A stretch of DNA of 64,000 bases, taken from the NCBI GenBank assembly GCA_030141605.1, contig JAQGDQ010000450.1, positions 124,001-188,000 on the forward strand, in the 5' to 3' direction. Position 1 is the stretch's first letter; every line of letters starts with the position of its first letter. The DNA comes from Tubiluchus corallicola. Taxonomy: Eukaryota > Priapulida > Priapulimorpha > Priapulimorphida > Tubiluchidae. Of this stretch, positions 11,479-24,420 are shown piece by piece. The notes below the pieces were generated by a model, which was given only the letters and a program-made list of their open reading frames with translations, searched no databases and was not told the origin of the DNA. Position numbers and translations under genes: made by a program.

Positions 11479-14400
11479 ATGACTGACAAACAAAAGGAGT
11501 ACGAAGAAATCAGTAGCTGGTCAATAAACGAGTTGAACAACCGCAAAGATGTAAAGGAAATCAACGAATTGTATCAGATTTGGGCAAAAGATTACGACAG
11601 GGTGAGTTTGGAGATCTCTCTCTTGAGCATCAGTAGGACGAAGCATTTGGTGAGAAATTTCCAAGCAAAATTGATGCATTAAAAAGCTTTGAATTTTCGC
11701 CAAAGCACCTTGAGAATTCTGGCTGTGAAAGAGTAACGTAGGTCAGCGAAAAATAAAACGTATAATTTTTTTTAGAATTTTTGGCAACTAAATGGATTAC
11801 TTTTTCAGTAAAGTCGTGTGTCTATACTCGGTACTTTGTCACGATTTTGACAGACGTTTGACAGTGCAAATGTTGTTATTACAACTAAAAACTTTCGAGC
11901 TAATTGCATGTTTGATATTCCTTCTAGTATTTGTTTCATACGATCTTTTCGTCTCAAATACTCATAACTCTTTTGATGTTATCGTTTTATGATGTTATCA
12001 TTTTATGTCATTTTTCTACCATTCCTGAGATACCACGAGAACAAAAGTTCTAAAAACTTTGCCTACAGTATAATATAAAGTGACATCTTTGTTTCTATTT
12101 CTAAGCGTGTGTTCACTGATTCGATTGCGTAGTTGGCTTGTAGTCTGACCTACATGCTGATTGTGACATCCAGGAGATTTAAAACTATGTAGGTACTGCA
12201 TGTGCAACATTCAAAATGGCTGAGAGTATGATTTTGACTATGCTGTGTAAAATTTTCACAGTGTAGTTTAAATGAAGCTTCACGTCTAAAACGAAATACG
12301 CTGAAAATGATTATTCCTAAACAACTTTCCAAGATATCTGCTACAAACGCAAGTAAAACTGCTACTGAACTTAAAATGCTGATTGTAATTGGTATTCAAG
12401 CCTTAGATCATTCAGTTAGACCTCTTAAAATTGACATCAAATATTATTTGCTTAATTTTTAGAATTACCAAGATAAAACTAATTTCTTAGTACAAAGGAT
12501 ATGTACAGATCTTTATGTTTCGAAAAACATATCTTGGCCATTTTAGTGTGGCCTATGTAGTATATAATATTAAATGTCATAGATGTGAAGATGTCATAGA
12601 TGTAGTCTGACCAATCTATAGGTCAGACTATGACGCAGCTAGGTAATCGAATTAGTGAACACGAACTTAGTATTAGTCAGTTATCTTGAACATGCATTCC
12701 TCGTTTCTATCTTAAAAATGACTAGTATAATATATAAAATCTTACCTACCTTGCAACTTAACTAACATGTTTTCGTAATTTTAATGAAGCACATGGTAAT
12801 AATAGATTGGAAAGCACCAAGAATCGCAGCGGACTGTCTGGGACAACTTCTTTCAAACAAAAAGGATGCGAGAATTCTGGATATCGCTGCAGGGACAGGA
12901 CTGGTAGCAAAGCATGTAAGACATGATGATCTGTTACCTAAACATTTTAGTTTATTTTTCTATTTTTTCGTTTTAAGATTAGGTCAGTTTGGTTCTTCAG
13001 AACGTGAAAAGTGAGATATTTAAGTACAGAGCCTTTCGCCAGCCTCTACATGTTGGTTAATTTTACAAAAATATAAATCATTTTCACGATTTTAATGCGT
13101 TAAACCACACATTAAAATTGCAAAAGAATTTATATTTTTGTAAAATGTAAGTTTGTAGATTTAGTGACTGAATATGTAACGGTTTTCTTTATTTATTATT
13201 CGTTCGTTCTTTCGTTCATTTGTGTTTTTGTTCGTTTGTTCCTTCGTCTGTCCGTTCGTCCTTTCTTCCGTTCGCTTGTTAATTCGTTAATTCGTTCACT
13301 CGTTCATTCTTATTTTTATTCAATCATTTGCTTATCCGTTTATTTATTCACTCATCGTGTTCTCAGTTATTTATTTATTTATTTTAATTTTATTTTTCTG
13401 TTTGCAATAGTATTTGTTTATTTTTTGTGTTAAAGTTACGTGAGCACGGCTTCACTAACATAGACGCACTTGACGGGTCTCAAGCAATGTTAGACAAAGC
13501 GAAGCAAAAGAGCCTTTACAAGAACTATATGTGCAGACTGTTTGGACCAGAGGGACTACCTGATATTGCAACAGGTAAGGGTGTGATAATGCACGGAAAC
13601 AGTCGTCCGTACATGTTTGTGTGTTTGTTCATCTGCGGCATGTCTCAAAAACGGATTAATTATAACAAAATTTGACGATAGAGTTGTACTTGACAGATGC
13701 TTGCGTTTCTGAAATCGAAAGATCGGGGTTCTTTCTGTGAGTCTAACGTTTAGCACAGTAGGCATTTTGCAATTTCTCGCTGTGCGTATTTTACAACTTT
13801 CTGTTAATTTTTTTCCTGCCTCTTTGTCCAGGTACAACTAGTCTATGAACACTGGAACTATGTTGCAGTAAAAAGACAAAGTCCTATTTGTCAAATACGG
13901 AAACCATACATAGGCAAATTTTGATTAGTGGTCTAGATTACAGGTCGTCTAACTCTGAACGATAATCCACGAATAAAGTACTTCAAGCGATTTCGCTTTT
14001 GCCTTTCGCGTTTAGTCATTTAGCTCAAACATTCAGACAGTTCAGATATGGCACTTTGATCTTTGAATCTTCATGTCTACGGAGATGTAAATTGCCGCAT
14101 TGCATCGTCTAAGCAACAATCTAAGATCAGAGCCCTTCGTACGAGCTTCCCACTTCTCACCTTTCAAGTTTATTTACGCTAGTTTTGAAAAAATCAGCCC
14201 TGTATTGATGATCCGCTGACGGTAGCAAAAAATTACTTCGCACCTTAGACTTTGAATCTTCGTCTAGACCAGACGCTTCGATGATTTGACGGCTGTGTAA
14301 ATATATTTTCAAACTTTGTAAACTATGTCAATTTTTCAAACAGGTCAACATCGAAAGAATAATCTAGTTTTCAGTTCTTGGCTAGAATTAGAAAAAAACT

Positions 14401-17298
14401 TCTAGTAGTACTTTTTGTCTCAAGATACTCATTGGAAGTAAAGCAACTATCAAGTACACAGCAGAATGATTAGGTCGTCTCAGCCTTTACTATCATACGT
14501 TTCGCAAGGAATTATGGTAAATTGGGCTTGTGTTGTATACGGGCTAATGTCCATAAATGAACTCCAGACTTCACTAAAAATGACGAAATTGTATATATTG
14601 TTAATAAAGGAGTCGAAAAGCAGTTTTTTTGTTACTTTTTTATTTTTAGTGAAACCTGAATTTCATTGTCCGACATTGGCCTGTAAACAACATTAACCAC
14701 TTTACCCCTAACACTCATTACTAAATGAAAGAAATTAACTCTTTCTCTTTCTTATAGCTGCAGCACTTTGTTTGACACTTTGCAAATCGACATTTAGCAC
14801 TTAATGACAGAACAAAATACTAATATTGAACTGTCGTGGCAAGACCGGAATCTATCTTGTTATAGAAGATAATTGCTTGAAAAGAAAGACAGAACTGGGA
14901 GACTTTGAGGGAACCATCTTCAGTTAATAAGCCGACCCAGTATTGTTAATTTCGCTGGGCAGCACACATCGCGACCGCTCAGCTACTCCAATTACCAAAT
15001 AGTTTTCGAAACAAAAATTCAGTTTGGCAGAAATCTTTCGATTGTTTCTTCGTTTTAAACTAGTCGCGTCCCACGTTTTTTTGTATTTGTTCATAAACAT
15101 GACAGAGGAATTTATTTGCTACATTGTTTCTTCATAGACTGTACTTTTATCAGGATGGCTAGTAAGCCGGCCAAAAGATGTTTATTTGGTACGTTTTGGC
15201 TGGCTACACAGCCGTATTTTAGCAAGTATAGTCTAGACTGTAAGAATAAATTTCTCTGTCAAGTTCACAATGGCGATGGTTCTTCTGGTTGTGATTAGAA
15301 TCACTAGTCCTTAAGCCAACTTAACAAGAGTTCACTCTATACGCGGTGTAATATATTTCATATTATAAAAACGCCACTTGTGTTCATTTTTATTTATAGT
15401 TGTATTTTGTCGCTGCATTTTAAATGTTATTCTTACAGATTCCTACGATGGCATTACCTTGTCAGGTGGAACTGGAGCTAACCACACACCTGCTGATGGC
15501 ATAGTGGAGATGATTAGGATAGTGAAGCCAGGTAAACAAATGTATAACTACCAGTTTTTGCCAACTTTTGTCTTTTTTGGCATTTACTTGCTTTAAAGGT
15601 GGAAAACTGGTGGCAGCATTTACGTGCATTATTCTCATTGGTGGAAAACTGGTGGTAGCATTTACATGCAGTATTCTCATTGGTGAAAAACAATAAAATA
15701 CAAATGTAATTGTTGATGATAAGAATATTGACAATTAATAAGAAAATTCCACAGTTCAGGAACAAGGAAAAAACACGCCATTTCAAACTCCTATACTTTA
15801 TCATCAAGTGAAAGAAAAAGAATAAAAGATGTAACAGGTCACGTGAAATTACTAATACTACTATAATTATAATGCGAACTCCAACCTACTGTTAAAAAGA
15901 GATCAGATGTAGTTTGAAGTTTTGAACTTCTATTATTATCACATTCAGTACTATACTGACATTCAATACAATGACGGCAAACTATCAAAATTTTTACTTC
16001 ATACGGTAACATTATGTTTCGTACACAAACGTTACCATAAAAGAATAATTGTACTGCAGTAAGCTAGAAAAGCAAAGGCTTGTATAAGCCCACTGTCATG
16101 TGAACCAGATAAAAAAAGAATTGATATGTGAATAGGGAGAAAAGTTAGATCACACAGGTCCGGAAGAAGGACGTGTTAGCGGAAGTACAGTAGTAGGAAA
16201 AAAGATAGTAAGTTGTGCGATGTATGCGTCAGCTATTTACATCAGATGATAGTTCTTGCTTTTAAACCCAAATTTTCTTGGTCTCCAGTGGAGGTATTAA
16301 TATATACTAAAATGCATTTGAGTAAAGGTTTTAGTAAACTCTGAACTACCTGTTTGTACAGTTAAGCCAGGATTTTATACAAATCTATCTCGCCTGAGAA
16401 GTTACTCGTCTTTTATTGTTGACGTAGAAGATGTTGAAATTGTACTGGCTTCTCTAGCTTCCATGCATGAATATCATTTTAACATATTAGCACCCCACCG
16501 TCATTAAGCTTTTACATGTAATGAAAGCAGTGCTGGTGGTAGTCACATGTACCGTGACATTGAGAAAATCCTCATTAGTTTGAAAGTGCCGCCCAATAAA
16601 AATTTTCTAGACGCACTGTTACGTATGAAATTAAAGGACAGGGCGGAGACAGCCTTCTATATATGATAGCAGACATCTATCTTTATAGTAGCTTGTCCGC
16701 CCTCTGTCATTTTAGTTTCATACATAATAGTGTTTCTAGCTGCTTTTATTGGTTGAACTCTTCGTCACCCCGGTGGATTAGATTTCGACAATGTCACCAT
16801 TTTTGTCTGGAACTTGGAAGAAAATATGTCAAATAAGGTCTTAAAATTTTGTGTTTTAACAAACTTTAAAAACTATAAAGGGCTGCACATATATCTGATT
16901 GTCTGAAGTTCGCCCCGCCCCCCAGATTTGCTGTCGGGAATTTTGGTATTTTTTATTCATTTCAAAACTTTTTAATCTAGAAAAGCAGGAGAGCTAGACT
17001 GGTGCGTAAATTTTGGCCCCTAGTTCAAATGCCTAATGTAAGTTCCAGACCAAAAATAAACATGAAATTGCTAGTAACGCATCTTTCTGCTTGTTTGTAT
17101 TGATCAGCTGAGAAGAAACCAAGAACAGTTGATTAAAATATGCGCATAATTATTACAAAGATTTCACATTATGATATTTGCAATGATCACATGAGGTGAG
17201 CTGTATTATTATTAAGCAATAGCTGTATTATTAAGCTACATTAGCATAAAAAAACATGTCGGCCTTCTATATTTATTATCAGCCTAGCTGCGTTTTAG

Positions 17299-17341
<43 letters not shown>

Positions 17342-18283
17342 TACATGATATGATAAACATATTTGCTCGATAACAGTGATATAATACTCGACACTATAAC
17401 ATAATATAAGTGTTTACTACATGATATAACATAGATTAAACCTAATTACTGGGCCTCGGCATATCCTCGACAATGATATTCCTGGAGGTAAGATAGCTCT
17501 TGGAGGGCTACAATGTTAACTCAATCTAATACAGGTTGGGGTAAGTTTTGATACACTTCCGAGGAAACCCTTTACAATAATTAGTTAATTAACTGGGCAA
17601 AAAAGCAGAACGCCGAGTACTACTATCTACAACCTTGTTCATGAAAGTTTGTATGTTCATTAATGAATCGGTTTGCTGGGGCAGATCCAAGCAGCCAGGT
17701 TGAATACTAAAGAAGTATAATCACTGTGATTCCAGATACGCCATACTGGCGCATTTCTCCACATCTGACTCAGATCTGAGATTTGGCTATTTTAGACAAC
17801 TGATGCTTTACTAAGTCTCTCTGGCATTATAGTAATCGTGATACTGTTGTAATGGCCGAGAGGACAGATAGAATCACTTATTTTAAACCGCGACCCTGAA
17901 GTTCAAAGAACAGAGCCTGATAATTCATCTGCAAACCGTGCCCTTTCGTATTTGTACCACCAAAAATTCTTTTTCGCCGGTATGTGTTCAAAAATTGCCT
18001 ATTCGCTCATACATGTATTCAGAGTTAAACAACGCTATAATTTCTTCTTGTTTATTGACTTTTCTTCATTTTGGTTTTACTTAAAGGTGGATACATAGTG
18101 CAAGTTTACTTTGATGACCTTGCTGAAGGAGATATAGAATGGTTGCCCGGATTTCAGGAAAGTTTGGTAAAGAAAGGGGTCATCGATCACGTGAGAAAAG
18201 AACATGTTAAGGAGATATTTCCTAAACATGACGGATTCCTTATGGCATTTAAAGTGAAAGTTTCTGAAGTTAAAGAGTCTTAA
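11479..18283 (+). CDS. METTL27-like: METTL27 (WBSCR27)-like SAM-dependent methyltransferase, 5 exons
   Basis: Predicted exons are 11479-11601, 12790-12915, 13436-13574, 15439-15531 and 18087-18283. Donors are GTGAGT, GTAAG, GTAAGG and GTAAAC, acceptors end in AG, and phases join without a break to give 225 aa (family about 245 aa). The ATG in MTDKQKEYEE opens exon 1. Residues near 31-41 (LYQIWAKDYDR) fit the family's N-terminal segment. The class I Rossmann motif I is ILDIAAGTGLVAKH in exon 2, the acidic loop is NIDALDGSQAMLDKA in exon 3, SGGTGANHTPADG in exon 4 precedes the strand-5 stretch IVKPGG, and exon 5 supplies the C-terminal strands. Family members are class I methyltransferases of uncertain substrate, probably soluble. 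The exon 2 acceptor (TTTTAATGAAG) is the weakest join. Introns carry repeats. Confidence 0.85.
12016..12210 (-). mobile_element. Penelope-like element GIY-YIG endonuclease remnant
   Basis: Within intron 1 of the methyltransferase gene. The minus-strand frame contains GCHNQHVGQTTSQLRNRISE followed by H. This matches the conserved VGQT...LxxRxxEH core that lies between the two catalytic motifs of the GIY-YIG domain at the C-terminus of Penelope-like retroelements. It is a short, 5'-truncated fragment. Confidence 0.55.
12570..12695 (+). mobile_element. Second Penelope-like GIY-YIG remnant, opposite orientation
   Basis: The plus-strand frame reads IGQTMTQLGNRISEHELS, the same GIY-YIG core as the minus-strand fragment 400 bp upstream. 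The two copies form an inverted pair inside the intron. Upstream sequence in this copy is decayed. Confidence 0.5.
13185..13410. repeat. CGTT/ATTT-type tetranucleotide-rich tract
   Basis: Imperfect GTTCGTTC and TTTATTTA repeats in intron 2 of the methyltransferase gene, just before exon 3. They supply a pyrimidine-rich acceptor region but no coding. Confidence 0.7.
16614..16732. mobile_element. Short palindromic MITE
   Basis: A 119-bp unit with inverted ends of about 35 bp. The left starts CACTGTTACGTATGAAATTA and the right ends ATACATAATAGTG, with inner arms GACAGGGCGGA and TCCGCCCTCTGTC. TTTCTAG occurs just outside both ends, a possible target duplication. It lies in intron 4 of the methyltransferase gene. 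Confidence 0.7.
17302..17338. repeat. (GA)n microsatellite
   Basis: About 18 perfect GA units in intron 4 of the methyltransferase gene. Confidence 0.95.
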
Positions 18284-18625
18284 ATTAATGATTTTCAAGT
18301 TTTTTTAAGTTAAAGATTATTTTTTTTTGAGGTAAAGATTTTCGGTTGTTTAAGTTAAAGATTTAAGTTTTTTAAGTTAAAAATTTCTAAAAGTTAAAGG
18401 TTTCTAAGTTAGGTATATTTTAGGAGAGTGTTTTTGTTGTGATTTCTGTAATTACACAATAATCTAGTCAAACTGATTTATTCTCAACTTGTAACGCATT
18501 TAGCTACAGAATTATATTTTATAGTGATGACAGAGTAATCAACTAAAGGCAAAGTTGAGGATTTCTACTTAAACGCTCATTGTTAATGGCATTTATGTAA
18601 TAAAGGTTTTGAAAATAAATAAAAC
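18284..18625 (+). promoter_or_regulatory. 3' UTR of the methyltransferase gene with poly(A) signals
   Basis: Downstream of the stop there are several degenerate copies of TTTAAGTTAAAGATT (18290-18410). AATAAA hexamers follow at about 18599 and 18615, the likely polyadenylation signals. The transcript end is inferred, not observed. Confidence 0.5.
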
Positions 18626-18639
18626 TATGTATTTTACTA

Positions 18640-20465
18640 TGAGTTTTACATGTATTACACATACGTACTACGTAGACCCATTTTGTTAAATTAACTGTTG
18701 TTATGGCAAAATGACTTGAATAGGCTTTTCTGATACAAGTTTTATGCTATGTTAGGTTTAATTGCGATTTATTAAACAGTTCGATTTATAAATGAACAGT
18801 TACGTTGCTCAGCTTATAATTTTTAATCTTTTCAACTGATTTTTTATCACTATCAAAAGCATATTTTGCTAATAAATTGTATGGCAAAACACAAATGCTA
18901 GAAATGTATTAGATACTTTAGATAAATAGATGGTTTATTGACATATGGCAAACAGGGCCGATATAAACAATAATAAACATTTCATACAATATATTACATG
19001 CATGTTGGGATAAATTTGCCACTGCAGATTGTATTACGCTATTACAGTATTTTGTTGCTGCATCAGACAAAACAGTTTTTCATTTTCACTTAAAGCATTA
19101 AAAGTAGGAACATTCTGAGAAACTGTGTTCAACATAAAGCTACGTGCAACGTGATCTTTTGAGCAGTACAATAAAAATGACTTTTATCTTCTAACAACAT
19201 TGCAAACACTACAAACTTGATTTTCACTTGGAATAGGTAGTCTTACATATCAACCAATTTCAACATTTCAAGGCCTTTCTATCTTTAATATTCCTAATAT
19301 TTTCTAAATAAGTTTCCACTTAAAAAATTTGTTTAAATGATCTATAAAAGGTTAATTAATATTGCTCATAGACTCTCTCCATGATATAAGATAATTTGCT
19401 TGCAGTCTCATTGTTGAAAAAATACAGTATTAAAGTAAAGAGTTTATGTTGCAACATGGGCACAAGTGCGATTGAATCCTACCCATATGAATTCGACCAC
19501 TCCGTGACTTATCTGTCAGGTATTTATTATATTTGCTCCGCGCTTTATATAGGAGGAATTTGGCAAAAATCACAAACACAATCGCTAGACAGCAAACGTT
19601 GACCGTAACTCTGACTTTGACCCTGTCAGAAAGGTCACCGAGATGCTGTGACCCTTGTTGCCACTTCATGCAATTAAACATGAGTTTCGCCAAACTGCAC
19701 AACTACTAGCTCTCTACTAGTAGACTATTTTTTGCTTTGAATAGCAGCTACTTATACGTGTCTGGTTGAAAGCGAAAGCTGGTCAATGAAAAACTTTGAG
19801 CAACTGTCGCTCACTGTCACTCAATAAATCCATGAGTGCAAAACCCGAAGCAAAATTAAAAAATCTAGTTTCTGTTGTTAGTAACTATGGTTTACTTGCT
19901 TTATTACTCAACAAACATTAGACGAAAAAAAAGATGCTGTGACAGTTTTTAGAGAGAACATCTAAGGAAGATCAGCCCGGAGCAGCTAATTAGTGATAAG
20001 TTTGACCTCATCAAGAAAATACCGGAACTTGTGACACTTTTCTTGTGAGCCTCCCGCACGATTCTCTCACAGTTTTCATGCTCGTAGTATTTTTCACAAC
20101 ACGCTTTGTACCTTGCGGTTCTTGCTTTTTTACCACTCACAGATGTTGGTATAGTAAGGACCTCTACCGTCTAGTCTGTTTTTTGAACATCTTCCAATAT
20201 CTTGTTGCGTTAACTTGGACACTGCTATATTTCCCGCGCATGCGTTCAATGTTTTAATCAGTGTGATGAGAAGAAAAAACACAACAAAATTGCGCTTGTT
20301 GAAAGAAATTATCTGCAAATTACAAACCAAAATAATATTTCAAAGCCTATAATTAAACCTATTAGTCTATTTGATAGAGGCTTTGTCGCTGCATATGTGC
20401 CCCATACAGCTGCTCATAATTGCAGGTATAGGTGTATCATAATAGAGTGCACATATTAAAGGGAA
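18640..20465. other. Intergenic, nothing recognised
   Basis: No coding exon, RNA gene or clear repeat was seen. Short open frames on both strands overlap one another and lack family resemblance. Confidence 0.45.
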
Positions 20466-20469
20466 ATTA

Positions 20470-20660
20470 TATCCAATCTTAAACTATAGCTCAAGTCAAT
20501 TTACCCTATAAAATATTGAAAGGGTACATACTATTTTTTCAAGGATTACTTTCATGAAAGAATTATTAGGCCTACCACAGAAACTTGTGCGTTCGCGCAG
20601 CTAGTTCTTCGCTGTTACATGGATTGATCGACACTGAAGCGCCCCCGGCAGTCGAATTTT
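20470..20660 (-). repeat. Dispersed repeat R1, partial copy
   Basis: Shares the succession CCAATCTTAAACT, AAATATTGAAAGG, TTTTTCAA, ATGAAA and CGCAGCTAGTTCTTCGCTG-like blocks with 55340-55470. It is therefore the same family in the same (minus) orientation. Confidence 0.55.
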
Positions 20661-21039
20661 TTGGTGGTTGTCTGTTCATTTGTGCACCATTTGCATTGTA
20701 CATGCAACAGTTGCTTTTTTCTGAACCTTTTTCTGGACTCTTCTCCGTCAAAATCATAAGTTGGAAAAAAATCATCGACATGACTAAACTTGGGAAGCCA
20801 TAACTCCTTAAAAGTATGAAGCCAAGTCACATGACTAACACTAAAGACTAACCTAATCTTGACCTACTCGACCAGGAAGCCGTTGGGACCTCGATAACCG
20901 ATAACCTGATTTCTGGACGTCACCATAAGCTTACCGTTATGTAGTTTGCCGTTACTCAGGACAGAAGCACCACCTAGCACCGTCACGCCACCTGATGTTA
21001 GTCCAGTCAATTCTCTATCCAGCATAAGGGCCACCTACA

Positions 21040-21152
21040 AACGGTTGTCGCACAGCGGCCCGTTTTTCCGGACACATATAGGTCCTATAGTTAATATAAC
21101 AGAAAGCCATAAAATTCACATACTTAAAGTATCGGAAAAACGGCCACATTGG
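21040..21152. repeat. Inverted repeat with GGCCGTTTTTCCG arms
   Basis: CGGCCCGTTTTTCCG at about 21056-21070 is the inverted partner of CGGAAAAACGGCCAC at about 21133-21147, separated by some 60 bp. It is probably a small MITE or the two ends of a degraded DNA transposon. No gene is involved. Confidence 0.55.
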
Positions 21153-21239
21153 AGAAACCTTTACTCCAACAAGAAGGGACACCTACCCTAACAAAAGAAT
21201 TGGGTAAAGCACTGTTCATTGGCTAACTAACCTCCGCCT

Positions 21240-22430
21240 CATTTTGCCGAGCGTTGAACCGTTGAAGTTTTACAAGGCGTCAAACATGCCATTGTTGTTA
21301 CAATTATGCTTAATATATTAAACCTGCTTGCCCATATTTAAACATAAGTTCAACGTGCTCTTGCAAAATTCGTAGCAACCAATATTCGTGTAGTTGCTAA
21401 GTGTTTTGTAGAAACCCGACAAAAAACAATTACTAACTTTAACAGCATTTTTCTCAAGTTACGTTTTGCAGTTTTTGACATCATAAATTAAGTATTGGAT
21501 CGAGAAATTATTATTATTATTATTATTTCGATTTCAAATAACATTGAGACTTGTCAGTTTGAAATGATGTTAAAAATATTTGTACCTTGACTTCATTGCT
21601 TAACTTAAGTATGGCAAACACGCTTCCCTATTCATCACGACCTAACGTTTTATACAAAATTTCTGTTAGTCATGAGTATTATATTGTAACTTAGGCCTAT
21701 CTTTAGATTTTAAGCTTTGTGCACTTCTTCAAGTTCAAATTATGAAAGCTACAGTTCTTAGCAAACAGGAAAGAAGTCAGACATAAAAGCCACGTAGTGG
21801 GTCACGAATACCTGTAAGCCAAAATTCTTTAGCAATCATCAAAAACATGGGATTGAGCAAACTGCTTCACAGTTGGTCTACAAGTTATAAAAACTCAATG
21901 ACGTAGAAATAATAAATTAATTTACATCATGTTTATTTATATAAGGCTAACATATTAACTGCTAGTTTTATATGTTATCAGAGTAAATAACAACCAAGCA
22001 CCTGCTGACGTGTTTGCGAAATAGTGGTTTTTATTGCAGTCACAAAACTTGATAAAATTTCACAGAAAACAAACTTGTGCTTGTAAATTCAAGAGGTGAT
22101 TCAACCTTTTTCGCGATCACTAAGTCGTACGAAGTTTGCAAATATAAAGTAAACATGTGTCTGTGTATATAATCTGCACTTGCATGTTTCGTGTAACTAG
22201 GTATATATGAAAAATTTTCAAACCTTAAGATCAAAAACGTACTTGGGTGCCGGTAGCTCCTTCTCTGATAAGGTATAATCACTATTATAATTATTAAAAT
22301 AAAAGGCACAAAACTTCTGAGAAAATGCCAAAAATGTTGAGTCTGTATGTAAATGCTGTAAAATGCACACAAGTAAATACAGTTAAATTAAGCAGAGTAA
22401 ATTTTACCACCCCAAGAAGTTACATTATGT
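21240..22430. other. Intergenic, nothing recognised
   Basis: AT-rich. There is a short (ATT)n run near 21509-21530. I see nothing else. Confidence 0.4.
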
Positions 22431-22433
22431 GAG

Positions 22434-23400
22434 GTGCGTCATAAGTTATTCTTGGTAAGTTTTCTTGGTATCTGTGTAGATAACAAACTTTCTTGGGATA
22501 ACTATTTTAATAAAATTTACGATAAAATGGCATGCGGAATGGCGTCCCACTTACGGCAGGTAAAAGGTCAACTAACTAAACAGACAAAGTTATCAATTTT
22601 TAAAACTCTCATTCTACCGCACTTTTTATACGGATGCACACTTTTTCATGAAGTTTCAAGAGACAGCTATAACAAACTAAATAGTCTTCAAAATTATGCA
22701 TTAAGATTAGCTATTCAAATAAAACGTCTCTCATAACAAATCAAACCTCTGCAACAGAATTACGAACAATGTTTAAAATTCCAATTTTACAAGCACATAA
22801 AGACTTCTACACAATCCTGTTTTTATATAAATACATCAACAATATTAACACGCCTTTCATCAAAAATAAGCTTCCACTCCTCTTGGAGCCAACATTAAAT
22901 CCAAGAACACACAATATTAAACAAGTACTCACTAATAACAAATACGGCAACAATTCTATCAATAAACAAGGAGTTCAACTTTGGAATACCCTGCCATCTA
23001 ATTTAAAACAAATCAAGTCCTTTGACGAATTGAAATCAAAATTAAAAATGCATACATTAAATCGTTTTGAAAACCCTACATACTTAAACGATAATATATA
23101 TTCATCCGCAAATTTTATTTATCCACGTCCATTTTAGATTGTATGTATATATAGTATATAGTCTATTATAATTTTTGTGCAACATTATAATGTATATTTC
23201 GTTTTAAATTTTTGGCACAGTAGTTTTTAGTTTGCACTGGACGCATTTGCCTTTAACAGTTGTGTGAATTTTATTCTCATGCTGCGATGTTCTTTTATGC
23301 TCTTATAGTTATGAATATCGATTTTTTATGGCAAATAAAGATTATATTTATATTATAGATTATAGATTATATATATATATATTGTATATTGTATATACGC
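22434..23400 (+). mobile_element. Non-LTR retrotransposon reverse transcriptase 3' end (jockey/CR1-like), decayed
   Basis: 5'-truncated copy. The first frame (22434-22733) contains FLGICVDNKLSWDNYFNKI and ILPHFLYGCTLF, the thumb-region signature downstream of the RT palm in jockey/CR1-type elements. After a stop and a frame change, 22769-23137 gives the usual C-terminal end with LWNTLPSNLKQIKSFDELK. An AT-rich 3' tail with ATTATAG repeats follows (to about 23400). One in-frame stop and one frameshift show it is dead. Confidence 0.8.
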
Positions 23401-24102
23401 TAATTTTTATAGGCAAGAAAATGTATATTTTGGACAGTAAATTAAAGTGAGATTGAGATTAAAAAATCTGCTCTGTGCTTGTGCTTTTTTATGCAGTAAG
23501 AGACAAAGTCACTATCCCCTTCTTCTGACCAAATATGACTTTACAGTTTCACAAGAAAGAACATTATTTTGTAAATAATTGCAAAGAATGCAAAGAGTTA
23601 CAAATATCTGATTATATTCAATATCAGTTTATTGTACCGAATAATTACAAATTAAGTAGCAATATAATAACTAAAACACACCCACATAAGCTTTTTGTAT
23701 CCTACAATCATCTATATGTCAAAAGAGAAAATGACAGTACCTACAACACATGTAGGGAGATATGTTCATTTTATTTCAAGCATTTCAATGTAGTAGTCAT
23801 AGAAAGTTAGCAAATGTAAACGTTGTAAATGTAAATCCTGTGACTAAGATATTGAGAAACTATCAAACATGAAGATGAAATAAAACATGACGATGCAAGC
23901 AACTGTTAGGTGTCTCCTTCTCAGCTTACGAGAAGCTACAGCTATGCTGACGAGCCCAGCTGTAATAAAAAATGGGCTGCACCAAATTCCAGTTACAAAG
24001 GTAAATTTTGGTGCTTTCCAAAAGATCCGACAGACAAATACAAACAGCTCCTGTAGTATTGCAAGACATCCGGCAATCACCTGAAAATAAATAATTAACT
24101 AA

Positions 24103-24213
24103 GTAAGTGAGTGAGTGAATGAGTGAGTGAGTGAGTGAGTGAGTGAGTGAGTGAGTGAGTGAGTGAGTGAGTGAGTGAGTGAGTGAGTGAGTGAGTGAGT
24201 GAGTGACTGCGTG

Positions 24214-24246
<33 letters not shown>

Positions 24247-24296
24247 TGTATGTATGTATGTATGTATGTATGTATGTATGTATGTATGTATGTATG

Positions 24297-24327
<31 letters not shown>

Positions 24328-24420
24328 GTTAATAAGTAAGTAAGTAAGTTAGCAAATAAATTTGTGAGTGAGTGAGTGAGTGAGTCAGTCAGTCAGTGAG
24401 TCAGTGAATGAGTGGAATAA
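24103..24420. repeat. Compound tetranucleotide microsatellite (GTGA)n-(TATG)n
   Basis: About 25 GTGA/GAGT units (24107-24205) are followed by about 27 TATG units (24216-24326), then short AAGT and GAGT runs to 24410. It lies a few bases upstream of the 3' splice site of the tetraspan paralogue 1 exon. Confidence 0.95.

Noticed and set aside
13164-13433. Hydrophobic open frame before methyltransferase exon 3
   Set aside because: Tetranucleotide repeat (CGTT, ATTT) translation inside an intron.
15462-15807. Minus-strand frames with an internal duplicated segment
   Set aside because: The repeated AT-rich 50-bp block in intron 4 (15590-15690) causes it; overlaps methyltransferase exon 4 in antisense.
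23535-23810. 91-aa plus-strand frame with several Cys
   Set aside because: No recognised family and no splice context; it lies between a retrotransposon tail and a minus-strand exon, so chance cannot be excluded.
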